From an uncultured Candidatus Saccharibacteria bacterium (GTDB lineage Bacteria > Patescibacteriota > Saccharimonadia > Saccharimonadales > UBA4665), in the NCBI GenBank assembly GCA_903891235.1, contig CAITDW010000200.1, forward strand, positions 1 through 5,660: a stretch of 5,660 nucleotides of DNA, written 5' to 3'. Made by a program: the position numbers and the translations under genes. Every line of letters starts with the position of its first letter. Position 1 is the stretch's first letter. This document shows positions 5,532 through 5,660 of the stretch, piece by piece. The notes under the pieces are model-generated. The model was not told where the DNA came from. It saw only the letters and a list, made by a program, of their open reading frames with translations, and searched no databases.

Positions 5532-5537
5532 AATATA
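5532..5537 (-). promoter_or_regulatory. Likely -10 element for the DHFR-like gene
   Basis: TATATT on the minus strand ends eight bases before the ATG at 5523, predicting a leader of about two bases. A TTGATT about 15 bases upstream is a poor -35. With no Shine-Dalgarno visible, leaderless translation is the simplest reading. Confidence 0.4.
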
Positions 5538-5589
5538 CTCTTAAGATAGTAAAATCAAAAGATTATTATTGAATTAATTTTATATATTT

Positions 5590-5618
5590 TTTACAAAACA
5601 TGCTTATATTGCTATGAT
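5590..5618 (+). promoter_or_regulatory. Strong promoter with extended -10 for the 5632 gene
   Basis: TTTACA (5590-5595, five of six) is followed after 17 bases by TATGAT (5613-5618, five of six), preceded by TGC as an extended -10. The predicted start near 5625 leaves about seven bases before the ATG at 5632. The core is almost the same as the racemase-leader promoter (TGC-TATAAT, also with 17-base spacing). Confidence 0.65.
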
Positions 5619-5631
5619 ATGTATTAAGATT

Positions 5632-5660
5632 ATGGCAAAAAAAATAGTAGAAAGAGTAAT
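5632..5660 (+). CDS. Start of an unidentified gene (partial)
   Basis: ATG at 5632 opens a frame reading MAKKIVERV to the window edge. The strong promoter just upstream, and a lysine-rich N-terminus of the kind usual for cytoplasmic or nucleic-acid-binding proteins, support a real gene. Nine residues are too few to name a product. No Shine-Dalgarno is visible, as for the other short-leader genes here. Confidence 0.5.

Noticed and set aside
5524..5631. Possible UGA recoding (glycine) as in Absconditabacteria/Gracilibacteria, considered for the whole window
   Set aside because: The SDR-like and DHFR-like genes both end sensibly at TGA at normal family lengths and no conserved glycine falls on TGA, so the standard code fits.

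Overview
The window is AT-rich and carries small, tightly packed genes on both strands. The content suggests a member of the Candidate Phyla Radiation, most likely a Candidatus Saccharibacteria (TM7) relative. The reasons are a divergent short YrdC/Sua5 protein, a divergent DHFR-like protein, a LytR-CpsA-Psr (LCP) wall enzyme with a long basic cytoplasmic tail, a small secreted protein of the kind I associate with this group, and many genes with no room for a 5' untranslated region. This placement is inference from gene style; no rRNA or marker gene is present. UGA appears to be a normal stop.

Layout. Positions 1-86 (minus) hold the first 28 codons of an aspartate/glutamate-racemase family gene. 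Its upstream region (141-257, minus) is the most interesting part. It has a near-consensus promoter with an extended -10 element, a 22-codon leader ORF that begins at the predicted transcription start, and a short terminator-like hairpin containing the leader's stop codon, followed by a T-run. Together these look like a ribosome-dependent attenuator. Diverging from it, 336-1307 (plus) encodes a three-segment membrane protein of unknown function that starts at a GTG placed at its own predicted +1. Then 1425-1787 (plus) encodes a small secreted protein, preceded by a perfect 10-bp inverted repeat. It converges with, and overlaps by 7 bp, a minus-strand NAD(P)-binding atypical SDR/NmrA-like gene (1781-2413).

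That gene diverges from a Sua5/TsaC-like gene (2491-3060), an enzyme of tRNA t6A synthesis. Next is an LCP protein (3189-4817) expected to attach glycopolymers to the cell wall. It converges, with a 4-bp overlap, on a 60-residue single-span membrane protein (4814-4996, minus), which lies 59 bp downstream of the DHFR-like gene (5056-5523, minus). A last plus-strand gene begins at 5632 behind a strong promoter and runs off the window.

Overall pattern. Two modes of translation initiation are visible. Genes whose start lies about 6-10 nt after a -10 element (leader peptide, 336, 2413, 2491, 3189, 5523) have no Shine-Dalgarno sequence. Genes with a longer leader (racemase, 1425, 4996) have clear AGGAG- or AAGGA-type sites. 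No mobile element, CRISPR, tRNA or rRNA is visible, and no gene-free stretch exceeds 300 bases.
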